This document shows positions 44,130 to 53,266 of a DNA stretch of 64,000 nt, in pieces. The DNA is taken from positions 92,228 through 156,227 of the forward strand of contig CAZWAD010000005.1 of the NCBI GenBank assembly GCA_964631835.1, written 5' to 3'. Each line of letters opens with the position of its first letter. Positions within the stretch are counted from its first letter, which is position 1. The stretch comes from Bog-950 sp964631835 (GTDB lineage Bacteria; Bacteroidota; Bacteroidia; Chitinophagales; LD1). The translations under genes were made by a program, and so were the position numbers. The notes beneath the pieces were generated by a model. That model made no database searches. It had not been told where the DNA came from and saw only the letters and a list, made by a program, of their open reading frames with translations.

Positions 44130-46055
44130 ATGAAATATGGAACGGTTCCGAAGTTTTTATCTCTGTTGCTTTTCTCATTTCTCATTTTTCACTTTTCATT
44201 TTCCCAGAAAGTTGACTCCATTCAGCCGCTATTCGGCAAAAAAGGAGTGCTGAAGCCTTCCACCAAAAACGATACCTGGTTTACTGCTGCCGAGCCTGAG
44301 AAGCATTTTGTGATTGACTCCGCCATTTTCGGCATTCAGTATTACAACCGCGTGCAGCGCGATGGAATTGAATATGTCAATGCAGGAAACACCGGCAGTG
44401 CGGCTTATCCGCTCGTGTTTTTCCCGAACCGGTTCACCGGTTTCAACTTGGGATATAATCAGTTTGATGTTTACCGGTTCCGAAAGGACTCGGTGAAGTA
44501 TTATCAGGTAATTCGACCTTATACGGAGCTGAGCATGATTATCGGTTTGCAGAACGAGCAGCTTTTTGAAGCGAAGTTTGCTAACCAGCACAAGGGAATA
44601 ATTTATTACGGTGTTGACTTTAAGCGCATTGCCTCCAAGGGAATTTATACGAACCAGACCACGAATGACAATGGCTTTAATCTTTACGGTATTTTCAATT
44701 CCAAAAACAAACATTGGAATGTTCAGGCTGATTTGATTTTTAATGCATTCAAGGTAAACGAAAACGGTGGGCTGCCGCTTAACCCGTTTGATTCTTCTTT
44801 TTTCCAAAAAAGTTTGGTACCTGTGCGACTTGAAGTGGCAGAAAACAACTACCGGCAGGTTGATTTTTATTTAAAGAGTTCCTATAATCTCGGTAAAAAA
44901 TATTTTGAGCTGAAAGATGATTCTGTCCGGGTTCAGACACTTATGCCTCTGTTTAAAGTCTCCTATCAGTTCAACCTTGAGAGCAACAAGAATAAATTCC
45001 GCGACCAACGGCCTGACTCGGGATATTACGGGCGCTTTATGCTCGAAGATTCTGTTTTTAATGATTTGAATTATCTGAAAATAGGAAACGCACTACTGCT
45101 TGATTATCATGCCCGCAAACTCACTTCCGACTCGGGCTATGTAGAAAAGAATTTTATTGCCAGTGCTGAAGCAGGGTACGATTATTATTTCATCACGCAG
45201 AATCTTTTACAGAGCCATACCGATAACTTTTATGTAAGCGGCACTTTTCGAAGTAATGCTGCTGCCGGTTCAAGGTTGTTTTACAAAGGGAGTGTCAAAT
45301 ACTTTCCGTACGGATGGAACCAGCACGATTTGTTAGCCGATGCGGTTGTGGGTTTTGATTTCGGCAAGTTCGGGATGTTTTCTGGCAATGCTACATATCA
45401 ATTAAAGGAGGCGCCATATATTTTTGAAAGCTATGTTTCTCATCCGGTAAACTGGCAGTATAATTTGCCTAAGACCAAGCTTTTCGGAGTGGGAGGGAAG
45501 TATCAAAACCACAACTACGGAATTGTAGCCGATGTCAATTATTATGTGCTTGACCATTTTCCGGTTTATCCTGGGCTGAATTTGCCTTATATTGATACTA
45601 GAGAGGAAAATATTTTTGTAGCTCACTTCGGAAACCGCAACGGGATCTATGGTCTGCACCTTGATAATGATGTTTGGTTTACCTCAGCACCAAATACGGG
45701 GCTAGTAAAGCAAACTTTCCCCATGTTGGTAACAAAGCACAGCATTTATTATGAGCGAAGGATTTTCAAAAAAGCACTCTGGTTTGCCATCGGTTTCGAC
45801 CTGCGGTATAATTTCCGGAGTTATGCCCCTTATTATGAACCTTTCCTCGGAGCATTTTACCCAACCGGTGTTCAGCAGAAATCTTTCCCTGTGCTAGACT
45901 GGTTCCTGAACATGAAAATCAAGACTGTAAGGGTTTTTCTTAAGGTTGATAATATCAGTTCTTCGTTCGGACCTAAAGGATATTTTCCTCTGGCGGGTTA
46001 TCCTGCACCCGATGTTTCATTCCGTGTCGGAATCAAGTGGAGGTTTTTTGAATAA
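44130..46055 (+). CDS. Putative outer-membrane porin
   Basis: 641 residues with a signal peptide (FLSLLLFSFLIFHFSFSQ). The chain is dominated by amphipathic beta strands with aromatic girdles and turn motifs, and ends in a strand closing with FRVGIKWRFFE, similar to terminal barrel strands. The start of the mature part (WFTAAEPEKHFVIDSAIFG and VNAGNTGSAAYPLVF) is typical of the Bacteroidota putative porin family, whose members have long barrels. Substrate unknown. Its 3' end overlaps the convergent MFS gene by 39 bases, and it follows the phosphorylase gene by 17 bases. Confidence 0.8.
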   Translation: MKYGTVPKFLSLLLFSFLIFHFSFSQKVDSIQPLFGKKGVLKPSTKNDTWFTAAEPEKHFVIDSAIFGIQYYNRVQRDGIEYVNAGNTGSAAYPLVFFPNRFTGFNLGYNQFDVYRFRKDSVKYYQVIRPYTELSMIIGLQNEQLFEAKFANQHKGIIYYGVDFKRIASKGIYTNQTTNDNGFNLYGIFNSKNKHWNVQADLIFNAFKVNENGGLPLNPFDSSFFQKSLVPVRLEVAENNYRQVDFYLKSSYNLGKKYFELKDDSVRVQTLMPLFKVSYQFNLESNKNKFRDQRPDSGYYGRFMLEDSVFNDLNYLKIGNALLLDYHARKLTSDSGYVEKNFIASAEAGYDYYFITQNLLQSHTDNFYVSGTFRSNAAAGSRLFYKGSVKYFPYGWNQHDLLADAVVGFDFGKFGMFSGNATYQLKEAPYIFESYVSHPVNWQYNLPKTKLFGVGGKYQNHNYGIVADVNYYVLDHFPVYPGLNLPYIDTREENIFVAHFGNRNGIYGLHLDNDVWFTSAPNTGLVKQTFPMLVTKHSIYYERRIFKKALWFAIGFDLRYNFRSYAPYYEPFLGAFYPTGVQQKSFPVLDWFLNMKIKTVRVFLKVDNISSSFGPKGYFPLAGYPAPDVSFRVGIKWRFFE

Positions 46056-47228
46056 ATATTCCTGCTGGGGAGTTATTTTCAGAAGAAACAACAAAAGAAT
46101 AGCTACAGCAACCCCTGCAGCCGCAGTAATAAATACGGCTTCGGGCGAAATGTATTTCCAGATTAGTCCTGCTAAAGTGCTTGACAGGAATGCCATAATT
46201 GACACAAGCCCTGAATATGTTCCCAATGCAGAAGCTGTTTCCTTAGTGGGGACCAGGTTGCTGATAAAGGCTTTCGATACCCCTTCAGTACATGCGGCAT
46301 ATATCCCATATAAAATGAAAAGAGTAACAAACCCCGCAAATGAAGTATTCAGTCCAAAGCCGGCATAGACAAAAACAAAAACTGAAAACCCGAAAATTAA
46401 AGTTTTCTTCATTCCTAATGAGTCGGCAATATGACCAAAAGGGAAAGCCGCAAGAGCAAAAACAAGATTGTAAAGAATATACAGTCCAATAACATGGGTA
46501 TCGTTCCATCCGCTTTGCTTAACTTTAAGAAGCAAAAACAAATCTGAGCTATTGAAAAAAGCAAACAGCAACAGAGGGAAAAGAAGCCTTTTGTAACAGG
46601 CAGGTGACTCGCGTAAGTAATTAAGCGTTTGTGACAGTTTGAAAGAAAGTTTTGGAGTATGTACCCTTTTTTTTTCACGAACACAAAACGTAAGCAGCGT
46701 ACCTAGAATGGCAGGAATAAAAGCTGCAATGAAAATGACTTTATATTGTTCAGGGAAACAAAAAAGGAATACAAGAGCAACTACCGGTCCTATGGTAGCT
46801 CCTAAAGTGTCCATGGCTTTATGAAAACCGAAAACCCTGCCTTTAGTTGACGGAGAACATTCGTCTGAAAGGATAGCGTCCCGAGCGGCAGTCCTAATAC
46901 CCTTTCCCAACCGGTCAGTAGTTCGCGCCAAAAAAACCCATAAAGGATAGGTGAGCACAGCCATCATGGGTTTTGAAACAGCGCTTAACAAATATCCTGC
47001 ATGAACAAATGGAAGCCTGCGTGGACTTGCATCACTCCAGCGCCCGAAATACCCTTTACTTAACCCGGCTGTTGCTTCGGCAAATCCTTCAAGAACTCCT
47101 ATCCAAACCGATGAGAAACCAATACTTGCCAAAAACAAGGGCATGACCGGATAAAGCATTTCACTGGAAATGTCATTGAACAAACTGATAATAGAAAGAA
47201 CCCAGATGGTGCGGGTAAGGTATTTCAT
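46017..47228 (-). CDS. Major facilitator superfamily transporter
   Basis: 403 residues, twelve predicted helices. The ATG at 47228 gives MKYLTRTIWVLSIISLFNDISSE, the usual start of this MFS group (SLFNDISSEMLYPVMPLFL); an upstream in-frame ATG at 47270 would add a Cys-rich tail and overlap the kinase gene. Loop 2-3 has GRWSDASPRRLPFVHAGY, a variant of the G-x-L-a-D-r-x-G-r-k motif, and DRLGKGIRTAARDAILSDE is a conserved loop in this subgroup. Substrate unknown; homologues are annotated as drug or sugar efflux. Follows the deoxynucleoside kinase by 16 bases on the same strand. Confidence 0.85.
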   Translation of the reverse strand: MKYLTRTIWVLSIISLFNDISSEMLYPVMPLFLASIGFSSVWIGVLEGFAEATAGLSKGYFGRWSDASPRRLPFVHAGYLLSAVSKPMMAVLTYPLWVFLARTTDRLGKGIRTAARDAILSDECSPSTKGRVFGFHKAMDTLGATIGPVVALVFLFCFPEQYKVIFIAAFIPAILGTLLTFCVREKKRVHTPKLSFKLSQTLNYLRESPACYKRLLFPLLLFAFFNSSDLFLLLKVKQSGWNDTHVIGLYILYNLVFALAAFPFGHIADSLGMKKTLIFGFSVFVFVYAGFGLNTSFAGFVTLFILYGIYAACTEGVSKAFISNLVPTKETASALGTYSGLVSIMAFLSSTLAGLIWKYISPEAVFITAAAGVAVAILLLFLLKITPQQEYLFKKPPLDSDTE

Positions 47229-47244
47229 TCTGCCATTGGCATGT

Positions 47245-47871
47245 TTACAGATAATGCAAACCGGTATCAAATTCCGTATTCAGAATCTCGGCAACGTATT
47301 CATAATCCTTTTTAAAATCTACAAAATTTAATCCGGATGTGTTAAGTAAAACAATTCTTGAATTTTCCTGAGATTTAAAATAATCTAAGTAAGCATTTTG
47401 AATCTTATGAAGATATTCCGGCTTGATGTTTTTCTCGTAATCACGACCTCGCGTTTTAATGTTTTGCAGAAGTTTTTCAACCGGGGCATACAGGTACAAA
47501 ATAAAATCGGGTTTAGGTAAAGAAGGGTTGATGATATCGAACAGCAGGCGATACAACTTAGCTTCATCTTCATTCAGGTTGTTGCTCGCAAAAATTAAGC
47601 TCTTCTGGAAAAGGAAGTCGGAGATAGTGAATGACTTAAAGATGTCAGCTTCGCTCAATAGTTTTTTTAAATGCTGAAACCGTTCAGCCATAAAGTATAA
47701 TTCAACCGGGAAAGCATGTCTTACAGGGTCTTGATAAAATTTTGGAAGGAACGGGTTTTGTTCGAATTCCTCAAGAATTAGTTTCCCCTTAAAATCTGAA
47801 GCAATTTTTTTTGCAAGTGTGGTTTTGCCTGCACCTATACATCCCTCAATAGTTATAAAATTATATTTCAC
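47245..47871 (-). CDS. Deoxynucleoside kinase
   Basis: 208 residues. P-loop EGCIGAGKTTLAKK (9-22), the LEEFEQNPFLPKFYQDPVRHAF segment (33 on; catalytic Glu and the substrate-clamping region), AERFQHLKKL, and the later RGRDYEK with the LID arginines identify the deoxyadenosine/deoxyguanosine kinase (dNK) family, which phosphorylates deoxynucleosides for salvage. The substrate range cannot be assigned exactly. The ATG at 47871 is five codons before the P-loop strand, as normal. Located between a strong terminator and the MFS gene. Confidence 0.92.
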   Translation of the reverse strand: MKYNFITIEGCIGAGKTTLAKKIASDFKGKLILEEFEQNPFLPKFYQDPVRHAFPVELYFMAERFQHLKKLLSEADIFKSFTISDFLFQKSLIFASNNLNEDEAKLYRLLFDIINPSLPKPDFILYLYAPVEKLLQNIKTRGRDYEKNIKPEYLHKIQNAYLDYFKSQENSRIVLLNTSGLNFVDFKKDYEYVAEILNTEFDTGLHYL

Positions 47872-47917
47872 AAAGCGAGTTTATAATTTAAACCGGAAAA
47901 CTAAAGGCGCTAAAAAC

Positions 47918-47950
47918 AAAAAAGCGCCCCGGTATCCGGGGCGCTTTTTT
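47918..47950. terminator. Strong bidirectional terminator
   Basis: Perfect nine-pair stem GCGCCCCGG / CCGGGGCGC around loop TAT, with six A before and six T after. It ends the ammonium transporter transcript on the minus strand. Confidence 0.93.
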
Positions 47951-47965
47951 GTTTTGAAGAACTGA

Positions 47966-49312
47966 TTAGTTAACACTCACTGGTTCAACTACAGGTTTTT
48001 TCAATTTGTAAGTTTCGCCATGCTGCGTAAAGTCAAGACCATCTTTCTCTTCCTCCACACTTACTCTGAGCGGAACAATCATGGCAGTTAGTTTATAAAT
48101 CAGGTAAGAGCCTATAAAAGTAAATACTATCACAATAACAATAGCAAGTAAATGATATAGGAATGTTTGTGTTTGACCATAGAATAGTCCAACATCTTTA
48201 GCAAAAATTCCGGTAAGAATCATTCCGGAAATTCCCCCAATACCGTGACATGGAAACACGTCTAAGGTATCATCAAGGTTCGATTTGTTTTTAGCCCTGA
48301 CTGCAAGGTTGCTTACAATAGCCGAAACAAAACCTACACAAAGCGCTTGCGGAACAGTTATAAATCCTGCAGCAGGAGTAACAGCGACTAGTCCAACTAC
48401 TGCGCCTACACATGCACCTATTGCAGAAGCTTTTTTACCTCTTACGGCATCGAAGAAAATCCAACTCATCATGGCTGTGGCGCTGGCTACTATGGTTGTA
48501 GCGAAAGCAGATACAGCGAGTGCATTCGCACCTACTGCCGAACCTGCATTAAATCCAAACCAACCAAACCAAAGCAAACCTGTCCCTATGATTACAAAAG
48601 GGATATTGGCAGGCCCGGCAAATTGTTTGCTGTCGTCAAATGTGGTTCTTCTTCCAAGAATCATTGCTCCCGCTAAAGCTGCTACACCTGCGCTCATGTG
48701 AACTACTGTTCCACCAGCAAAGTCAAGCACGCCTAATTTAAACAGAAATCCATCAGGATGCCATGTCCAATGTGCTAACGGGCAATAGATTAAAACGGAC
48801 CATAAGCACATGAAAAGAAGATAGGCGCTAAAGCGAACACGTTCGGCAAAACTGCCAGTAATGAGGGCCGGAGTAATAATGGCAAATTTTAATTGGAAGA
48901 GGGCGAAAAGAAGTAAAGGAATTGTTTGAGCAAGTGGCCACCTCCCATCAATTACATTATTGAACATAAAAAATGTTCTTGGGTCGCCTATAAATCCACC
49001 AATAGAAGTTCCAAATGCCAAACTAAAGCCTATAACCACCCAAATTACGGTAATAATGCCCATGGCAATAAAACTCTGAAGCATGGTAGAAATGATATTC
49101 TTCTTACTTACCATACCTCCATAAAAAAAGGAAAGACCGGGAGTCATCAGCAAAACAAGACCGGATGCGGTAAGCATCCATGCAATATCCCCGGTGTCAA
49201 GGTCAGGGAGGGTTATTCCCTCTGCAAGTGTTGCGGGGGCGGGGCTGTAAAATACTCCAAGAATGCTTACTGCCGCAAGCAGCAAAAAGGGAACTAGGTA
49301 TTTGTTTCTCAT
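47966..49312 (-). CDS. amtB: Ammonium transporter
   Basis: 448 residues. Amt/Rh family channel for ammonium uptake in the cytoplasmic membrane. A cleavable-looking N-terminal segment (FLLLAAVSILGVFYSPAPA) precedes the Amt core: GLVLLMTPGLSFFYGGMVSKKN near 52-73, FAERVRFSAYLLFMCLW, DFAGGTVVHMSAGVAALAGAMILGRR (about 201-226, first pore His), LLWFGWFGFNAGSA, and the second pore His in FPCHGIGGISGMI near 355. No glnK/P-II gene is adjacent on either side in the window. Transcription begins in the 60-base gap to the epimerase gene, or comes from upstream; it ends at the terminator at 47918. Confidence 0.96.
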   Translation of the reverse strand: MRNKYLVPFLLLAAVSILGVFYSPAPATLAEGITLPDLDTGDIAWMLTASGLVLLMTPGLSFFYGGMVSKKNIISTMLQSFIAMGIITVIWVVIGFSLAFGTSIGGFIGDPRTFFMFNNVIDGRWPLAQTIPLLLFALFQLKFAIITPALITGSFAERVRFSAYLLFMCLWSVLIYCPLAHWTWHPDGFLFKLGVLDFAGGTVVHMSAGVAALAGAMILGRRTTFDDSKQFAGPANIPFVIIGTGLLWFGWFGFNAGSAVGANALAVSAFATTIVASATAMMSWIFFDAVRGKKASAIGACVGAVVGLVAVTPAAGFITVPQALCVGFVSAIVSNLAVRAKNKSNLDDTLDVFPCHGIGGISGMILTGIFAKDVGLFYGQTQTFLYHLLAIVIVIVFTFIGSYLIYKLTAMIVPLRVSVEEEKDGLDFTQHGETYKLKKPVVEPVSVN

Positions 49313-49372
49313 ATTAAATAAATATAATTATGTTATAAATTGGGGCAAAAATATAAAAATAGAGCTTAAAGC

Positions 49373-50350
49373 CTAAAAAGTTTTTAACATTTTGAGGAAA
49401 ACCACGTAATTTTCTATCCCTTTTTCTAAACTAATGAAATTTTTGCGAAAACCTGTTGACTTGAGTTTGTCAATTGAAGCGCGGGTGAAGTATTGGTATT
49501 TATTACGGATATTTTCAGGAATAGGTATATATTCAATACTTTCGGAAAAGTTTATTGTGGCAAAAATTACTTTTGCTAAATCGTTAAAAGTTCTTTCCGT
49601 TGCCGAGCCCACATTATATATTCCTGAGTTAATTCCGGTTCTATATTTCTTAAAAAGAAACAAACATACGTCAACCACATCATCTACATAAATAAAATCG
49701 CGAAGCTGCTCCCCGTCTTTATATTCAGGGTTATGGCTTTTAAAGAGATGCATCTTCCCCGTGTTTTTAATTTGCTTGTAAGCTTGAAACACCACAGATG
49801 CCATTTTGCCTTTGTGGTTTTCATAGGGGCCATAGACATTAAAAAACTTAAGCCCGCACCAAAAAGGAGGTGTCCGCATTTGTTCAGTAGTAAATAGATC
49901 AAACAGATGTTTAGATAGCCCGTAGGGGTTAAGTGGTTTCAATTCTCTTAGTAGCGAATGATCATCGCTAAATCCTTGGTCCCCTAATCCATAAGTAGCT
50001 GCAGAAGATGCATAGAGCAAAGGAATTTGCTTTTCAGTGCAGACTTTCCAAAGAGTTTTTGAGTAGTTCAGATTTAGCGAATCGAGAATTTTGAAATCGA
50101 ATTCAGTGGTATCGGTTCGCGCCCCGAGATGGAAGATAAATTCTACTTTTTCACTATTATCATTAACCCATTCGGTAAAATCAAAGCGAGGAATCTTTTG
50201 ACTGAAAGATACTCCCTCCAGATTCTTGAACTTTACAGAGTTATTAAAATCATCAACCAGGATAAGATTGGTAAAGCCGTCTTTATTTAATCTTCGAACA
50301 ACATTACAGCCAATAAAACCTGCAGCACCAGTGACAACAATGTTTTTCAT
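49373..50350 (-). CDS. hldD: ADP-L-glycero-D-manno-heptose-6-epimerase or related NAD-dependent epimerase
   Basis: 325 residues of the extended SDR family. NAD-binding VTGAAGFIGCNVV is at 6-18; HLGARTDTTEFD near 63-74, LYASSAATYGLGDQGF with the catalytic Ser, and LNPYGLSKHLFD with the YXXXK pair match the HldD (RfaD/GmhD) subfamily. It makes the L-glycero heptose donor used in lipopolysaccharide or S-layer glycans. The ATG at 50350 is at the Rossmann strand; an earlier in-frame start at 50431 overlaps the upstream gene. Downstream of the T9SS gene by two bases, so they share a transcript. Confidence 0.88.
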   Translation of the reverse strand: MKNIVVTGAAGFIGCNVVRRLNKDGFTNLILVDDFNNSVKFKNLEGVSFSQKIPRFDFTEWVNDNSEKVEFIFHLGARTDTTEFDFKILDSLNLNYSKTLWKVCTEKQIPLLYASSAATYGLGDQGFSDDHSLLRELKPLNPYGLSKHLFDLFTTEQMRTPPFWCGLKFFNVYGPYENHKGKMASVVFQAYKQIKNTGKMHLFKSHNPEYKDGEQLRDFIYVDDVVDVCLFLFKKYRTGINSGIYNVGSATERTFNDLAKVIFATINFSESIEYIPIPENIRNKYQYFTRASIDKLKSTGFRKNFISLEKGIENYVVFLKMLKTF

Positions 50351-50352
50351 TG

Positions 50353-51147
50353 TTATCGCTGAATGGTAATTTTTCGGGAGAGTACGGCTAAAGGAGATTG
50401 TAGCTGAACAAAATAAACACCAGCATTCCAATTACTGACATCAACTGTCCTTCTGTTCTGGAAAACTTCTGAGATCATTATTTGCCCGGAAAAATTCGTA
50501 ATCAAAATAGAAGTGAAATCATTTCTATTTGTTTCTATTTGAAAATACGAGCTGGATATTGAAGGATAAATCTTCACATCCGGTTTATTGGCTTCATTAA
50601 TTCCCGGGTTCAGATTTAGTCTTACCTTGATAGAGTCAACATCTACATAATAACTGCTTCCGTAACCGAATTCGCAACGGAGTTTGAACTTAACAACCTG
50701 ACCTCCGTAATTGGTAATAGGAAAGGTTATCTTTTTAAAATTGGTGTTTGGCTGATGATTGTTTGAATCAACCCTGAATATTTCCAGGTAATTGACAGAA
50801 TCGGTAGAGATGGAAATAGTAAAATTGTCAGTGGTAAGGTTTTTTTGGGTGGAGGGATAAATAAAGTCTTCCACCATCCTGTACCAGAAATAAAACTCAG
50901 TGTTGTTGTCGAGCGGACCAATCCAGGGAGTAATGGCAGAATCCACAAAATCGGTTCCACTGATGTCAGCAGCAATACATTTATCGTCATTTAAGCCATG
51001 TCCGGAGCGAACTTTCATATCTCCTTGCCAGCCTGCAGGCAGTGTAAGAGATGGAATACCGGTAAATCCTTCATCGTATGGATAAACCTGTGAATTAGTT
51101 TTCGCAGCAATGAACAGCAGGCAGAGAAAAATTGTTTTTTTTATCAT
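50353..51147 (-). CDS. Secreted protein with T9SS type A sorting domain
   Basis: 264 residues. The signal peptide is MIKKTIFLCLLFIAAKTNSQ. Residues about 25-185 form a choice-of-anchor-J/MAM-like jelly roll (WQGDMKVRSG, FYFWYRMVEDF, VDSIKVRLN). From about 190, NEANKPDVKIYPSISSSYF through ITNFSGQIMISEVF to the end ITIQR is a type A C-terminal domain. Ligand unknown. The ATG at 51147 is separated from the 3' end of tRNA-Gly by one base (51148), leaving no room for a leader if the tRNA is processed; no other Met lies near the signal peptide. See findings. Confidence 0.85.
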   Translation of the reverse strand: MIKKTIFLCLLFIAAKTNSQVYPYDEGFTGIPSLTLPAGWQGDMKVRSGHGLNDDKCIAADISGTDFVDSAITPWIGPLDNNTEFYFWYRMVEDFIYPSTQKNLTTDNFTISISTDSVNYLEIFRVDSNNHQPNTNFKKITFPITNYGGQVVKFKLRCEFGYGSSYYVDVDSIKVRLNLNPGINEANKPDVKIYPSISSSYFQIETNRNDFTSILITNFSGQIMISEVFQNRRTVDVSNWNAGVYFVQLQSPLAVLSRKITIQR

Positions 51148-51148
51148 G

Positions 51149-51221
51149 AGCGGGAAACGGGACTCGAACCCGCGACCCTCAGCTTGGGAAGCTGATGCTC
51201 TACCAACTGAGCTACTCCCGC
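51149..51221 (-). tRNA. tRNA-Gly (anticodon CCC)
   Basis: 73 bases. Acceptor GCGGGAG / TTCCCGC with discriminator T, D-arm GCTC-AGTTGGTAGA-GC, anticodon stem TCAGC / GCTGA around loop TTCCCAA giving CCC, variable loop GGGTC, T-arm GCGGG-TTCGAGT-CCCGT. CCA is not encoded. The next downstream gene's ATG begins after a single base. No terminator is seen on the minus strand directly after it, consistent with readthrough into that gene. Confidence 0.96.
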
Positions 51222-51244
51222 ATTGGTATAAAAATAAGAACTCT

Positions 51245-51775
51245 TTACTTTTTCGTTCTCATCTTAAAGCTCCATTGAACTTTAAAGCGGGATTCAACTT
51301 CTCCCATTTCCGATGTGCCTATGCTATTGGCAACAACTGTTTGCCCTTCGCCTGTAATAATTGCCCTCTCAATGGTTTCGTTGATTGCTTTGCCATCTGT
51401 GCATGTAAAAGTTGTAATTCCAGTCGCTTTTTTTACATACTCGGAATCAACTTTGGTAACCAAAACTGCTACTGAAGGATTCGATTCTATAGTCATCATC
51501 ATCCCGAACATTCCAGTACTCATTTCAGCTGCCATAGAAAGAACAGCAAAGTAAGTGGATCGAAAAGGATTTTGATTCAACCATCTGTAGGGTACAGTAA
51601 TTTCGCATTTATTCAGGCTGAATGATTTTACCTTAAGACCGGCTATAAAGCCCATAGGAAGTCTTCCGGCAAGAAATAGCTCAAACAACAGACGGTTATT
51701 AAGCATTTTTAGATACTTTTCGTCAGTAATTTTCCGCGTAGCCCGGTACTGTTCCAGTAATTCTGTATTTGACAT
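51245..51775 (-). CDS. DUF4442 hotdog-fold protein
   Basis: 176 residues. The segment GLKVKSFSLNKCEITVPYRWLNQNPFRSTYFAVLSMAAEMSTG (about 45-88, read in parts) is the DUF4442 signature; the family has a hotdog fold like acyl-CoA thioesterases, but its activity is not established. The helix before it (LLFELFLAGRLPMGFIA) lies over the substrate tunnel in such folds. It follows the futalosine-hydrolase-like gene by one base (51776), so both belong to one unit, and its stop is 23 bases from the tRNA-Gly gene. Confidence 0.8.
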   Translation of the reverse strand: MSNTELLEQYRATRKITDEKYLKMLNNRLLFELFLAGRLPMGFIAGLKVKSFSLNKCEITVPYRWLNQNPFRSTYFAVLSMAAEMSTGMFGMMMTIESNPSVAVLVTKVDSEYVKKATGITTFTCTDGKAINETIERAIITGEGQTVVANSIGTSEMGEVESRFKVQWSFKMRTKK

Positions 51776-51776
51776 A

Positions 51777-52454
51777 TCAAAGTTTTTGTAAAAGGCTGAT
51801 TACCGTTTCGTTTAATTTTTGCTTTGCAAGATGAAAATTTTCTTCACCTGTTAAAAGATTTTTTTCTACAACACATAAATGGTAGAAAGATTGCTTTTCA
51901 AACAAACAAGGATATACAAAGCCTAAACCGTCACAGGTTTCGCAGTCAGCTTTATATTTTTCCGCGCGAAGCGGATAATTGTTCCTGTCAGAATAATGGT
52001 TTACAGTAACACTCACGGCTTTTTTGAAAGCTGAGAATATATTCATATAAGCGCTGGTGAGGTTAATATAACTTCCCCGGATATGTGGTTCATCATCTTT
52101 GTTCAGAAGACCAAAATCATAATAGTCTTTCCATGACCCGTTAATGAATGTGCCGAAATCGCCCGGTTTTTCGTTAACAACATTCAGTACAGAGCCAACA
52201 GCAATTTCCTCTTTGTAAGAATTCCCGAAACCAGCTTTCAAAGCAAGGTGATATTTTTGGCTGGACAGTGTTTTGGTAATCTTATAAGAGGTTTGAAACA
52301 AACCTACCCCGGTTTCTACAATATCCACTTCGTGCTGGTTGAATTTTGCAGAGGAGACAAATGAACGTGAGGAGTGGTTTTGTATCTGAATCTGATATTC
52401 TTTCAGAAACTCATCTGCATCTTTTAAAGAGGCAAGACAAAGAAGTAATTTCAT
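51777..52454 (-). CDS. mqnB: MTA/SAH nucleosidase-like protein, probable futalosine hydrolase
   Basis: 225 residues. Phosphorylase-fold nucleosidase: LLCLASLKDADEFL start, VETGVGLFQTSYKITKTL with the ribose-site Gly-Val-Gly, LALKAGFGNSYKEEIAVGSVLNV (about 76-98, read in parts), and SDRNNYPLRAEKYKADCETCDGLGFVYPCL, which replaces the usual EMEGAA acidic signature with CETCDGLG. Futalosine hydrolase splits hypoxanthine from futalosine in the menaquinone pathway; Bacteroidota often carry mqnB with other mqn genes, but none is adjacent here, so the function is a family-level inference. Confidence 0.65.
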   Translation of the reverse strand: MKLLLCLASLKDADEFLKEYQIQIQNHSSRSFVSSAKFNQHEVDIVETGVGLFQTSYKITKTLSSQKYHLALKAGFGNSYKEEIAVGSVLNVVNEKPGDFGTFINGSWKDYYDFGLLNKDDEPHIRGSYINLTSAYMNIFSAFKKAVSVTVNHYSDRNNYPLRAEKYKADCETCDGLGFVYPCLFEKQSFYHLCVVEKNLLTGEENFHLAKQKLNETVISLLQKL

Positions 52455-52460
52455 TTATCG

Positions 52461-53129
52461 TTAATTCGAAATAGCTTGCAATAACCACTGGTTCATAGGA
52501 AGCCCCGCTTTGAAATGGGAGAAGACAATGCTGTCAATTTTACTGCCGGTTACATCTTTTCGCGAAAGCTTCGCATAATACCAAAACTGTTTATTGGCAA
52601 TAAGCGGCTCTTGCTTAATGAACTCCTTGTATGTCGGGTCCAACACTTTGTTTTTATCCCCGAGCAGTGTTTTAAACTTTGCTTTAAATGGTTTGTTCTT
52701 CAGAAGTTTTTTGAAATCGCTGTGGTTGTAATAAATTTCCTGACGAATTTTTGCAATTTCCTCCTTGGAACAGAAGTATTTGCCACCGCCAATCATAATT
52801 TCATCATTACCGAAGTGCATATAAAACCCCGGATAGTCATTATCTTTTGTTCCGGTGCGGCTAAAAATGGCAGCAACATTTACTTTGTAAGGCGATTTAT
52901 CTTTTGAAAAACGAATGTCGCGGTTTATGCGGAAAATTGCTTTTGAAATATTCTGGTTTAACTCAGGGATTTCTTTCGACAGCTTGGCGGTAAGGTCTGT
53001 AACTAATTGTTTAAAAGGTCCTTTTACCTCGACTTCATAGGTGGTTCGGTTTTTCTCGAACCATTCTTTGTTGTTATTCTTTTTGAGTCCGTCAAAAAAT
53101 TTGAAGAAAGCAGGACTAAAATACTTCAT
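52461..53129 (-). CDS. DUF2461 (TIGR02453) family protein
   Basis: 222 residues. FFKFFDGLKKNNNKEWFEKNRTTYE (about 8-31, read in parts) and IFRINRDIRFSKDKSPYKVNVAAIF (about 66-90) are the two signature blocks of DUF2461; GFYMHFGNDEIMIGGGKYFCSKEEIA follows. Function is unknown throughout the family. Ends six bases before mqnB, with which it probably shares a transcript. Confidence 0.88.
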   Translation of the reverse strand: MKYFSPAFFKFFDGLKKNNNKEWFEKNRTTYEVEVKGPFKQLVTDLTAKLSKEIPELNQNISKAIFRINRDIRFSKDKSPYKVNVAAIFSRTGTKDNDYPGFYMHFGNDEIMIGGGKYFCSKEEIAKIRQEIYYNHSDFKKLLKNKPFKAKFKTLLGDKNKVLDPTYKEFIKQEPLIANKQFWYYAKLSRKDVTGSKIDSIVFSHFKAGLPMNQWLLQAISN

Positions 53130-53266
53130 ATTGTCATATATAGGTTAGAGAACAATGATAACGTAATACTGATAAAGAAAAAAGATTTGTGTTTTCAGTT
53201 GATTTGAAATATAAAAAGGCTCAGCGTTTGCTGTTTAGTAATAAGTTTAGGAGTAGGATTTCCAAC

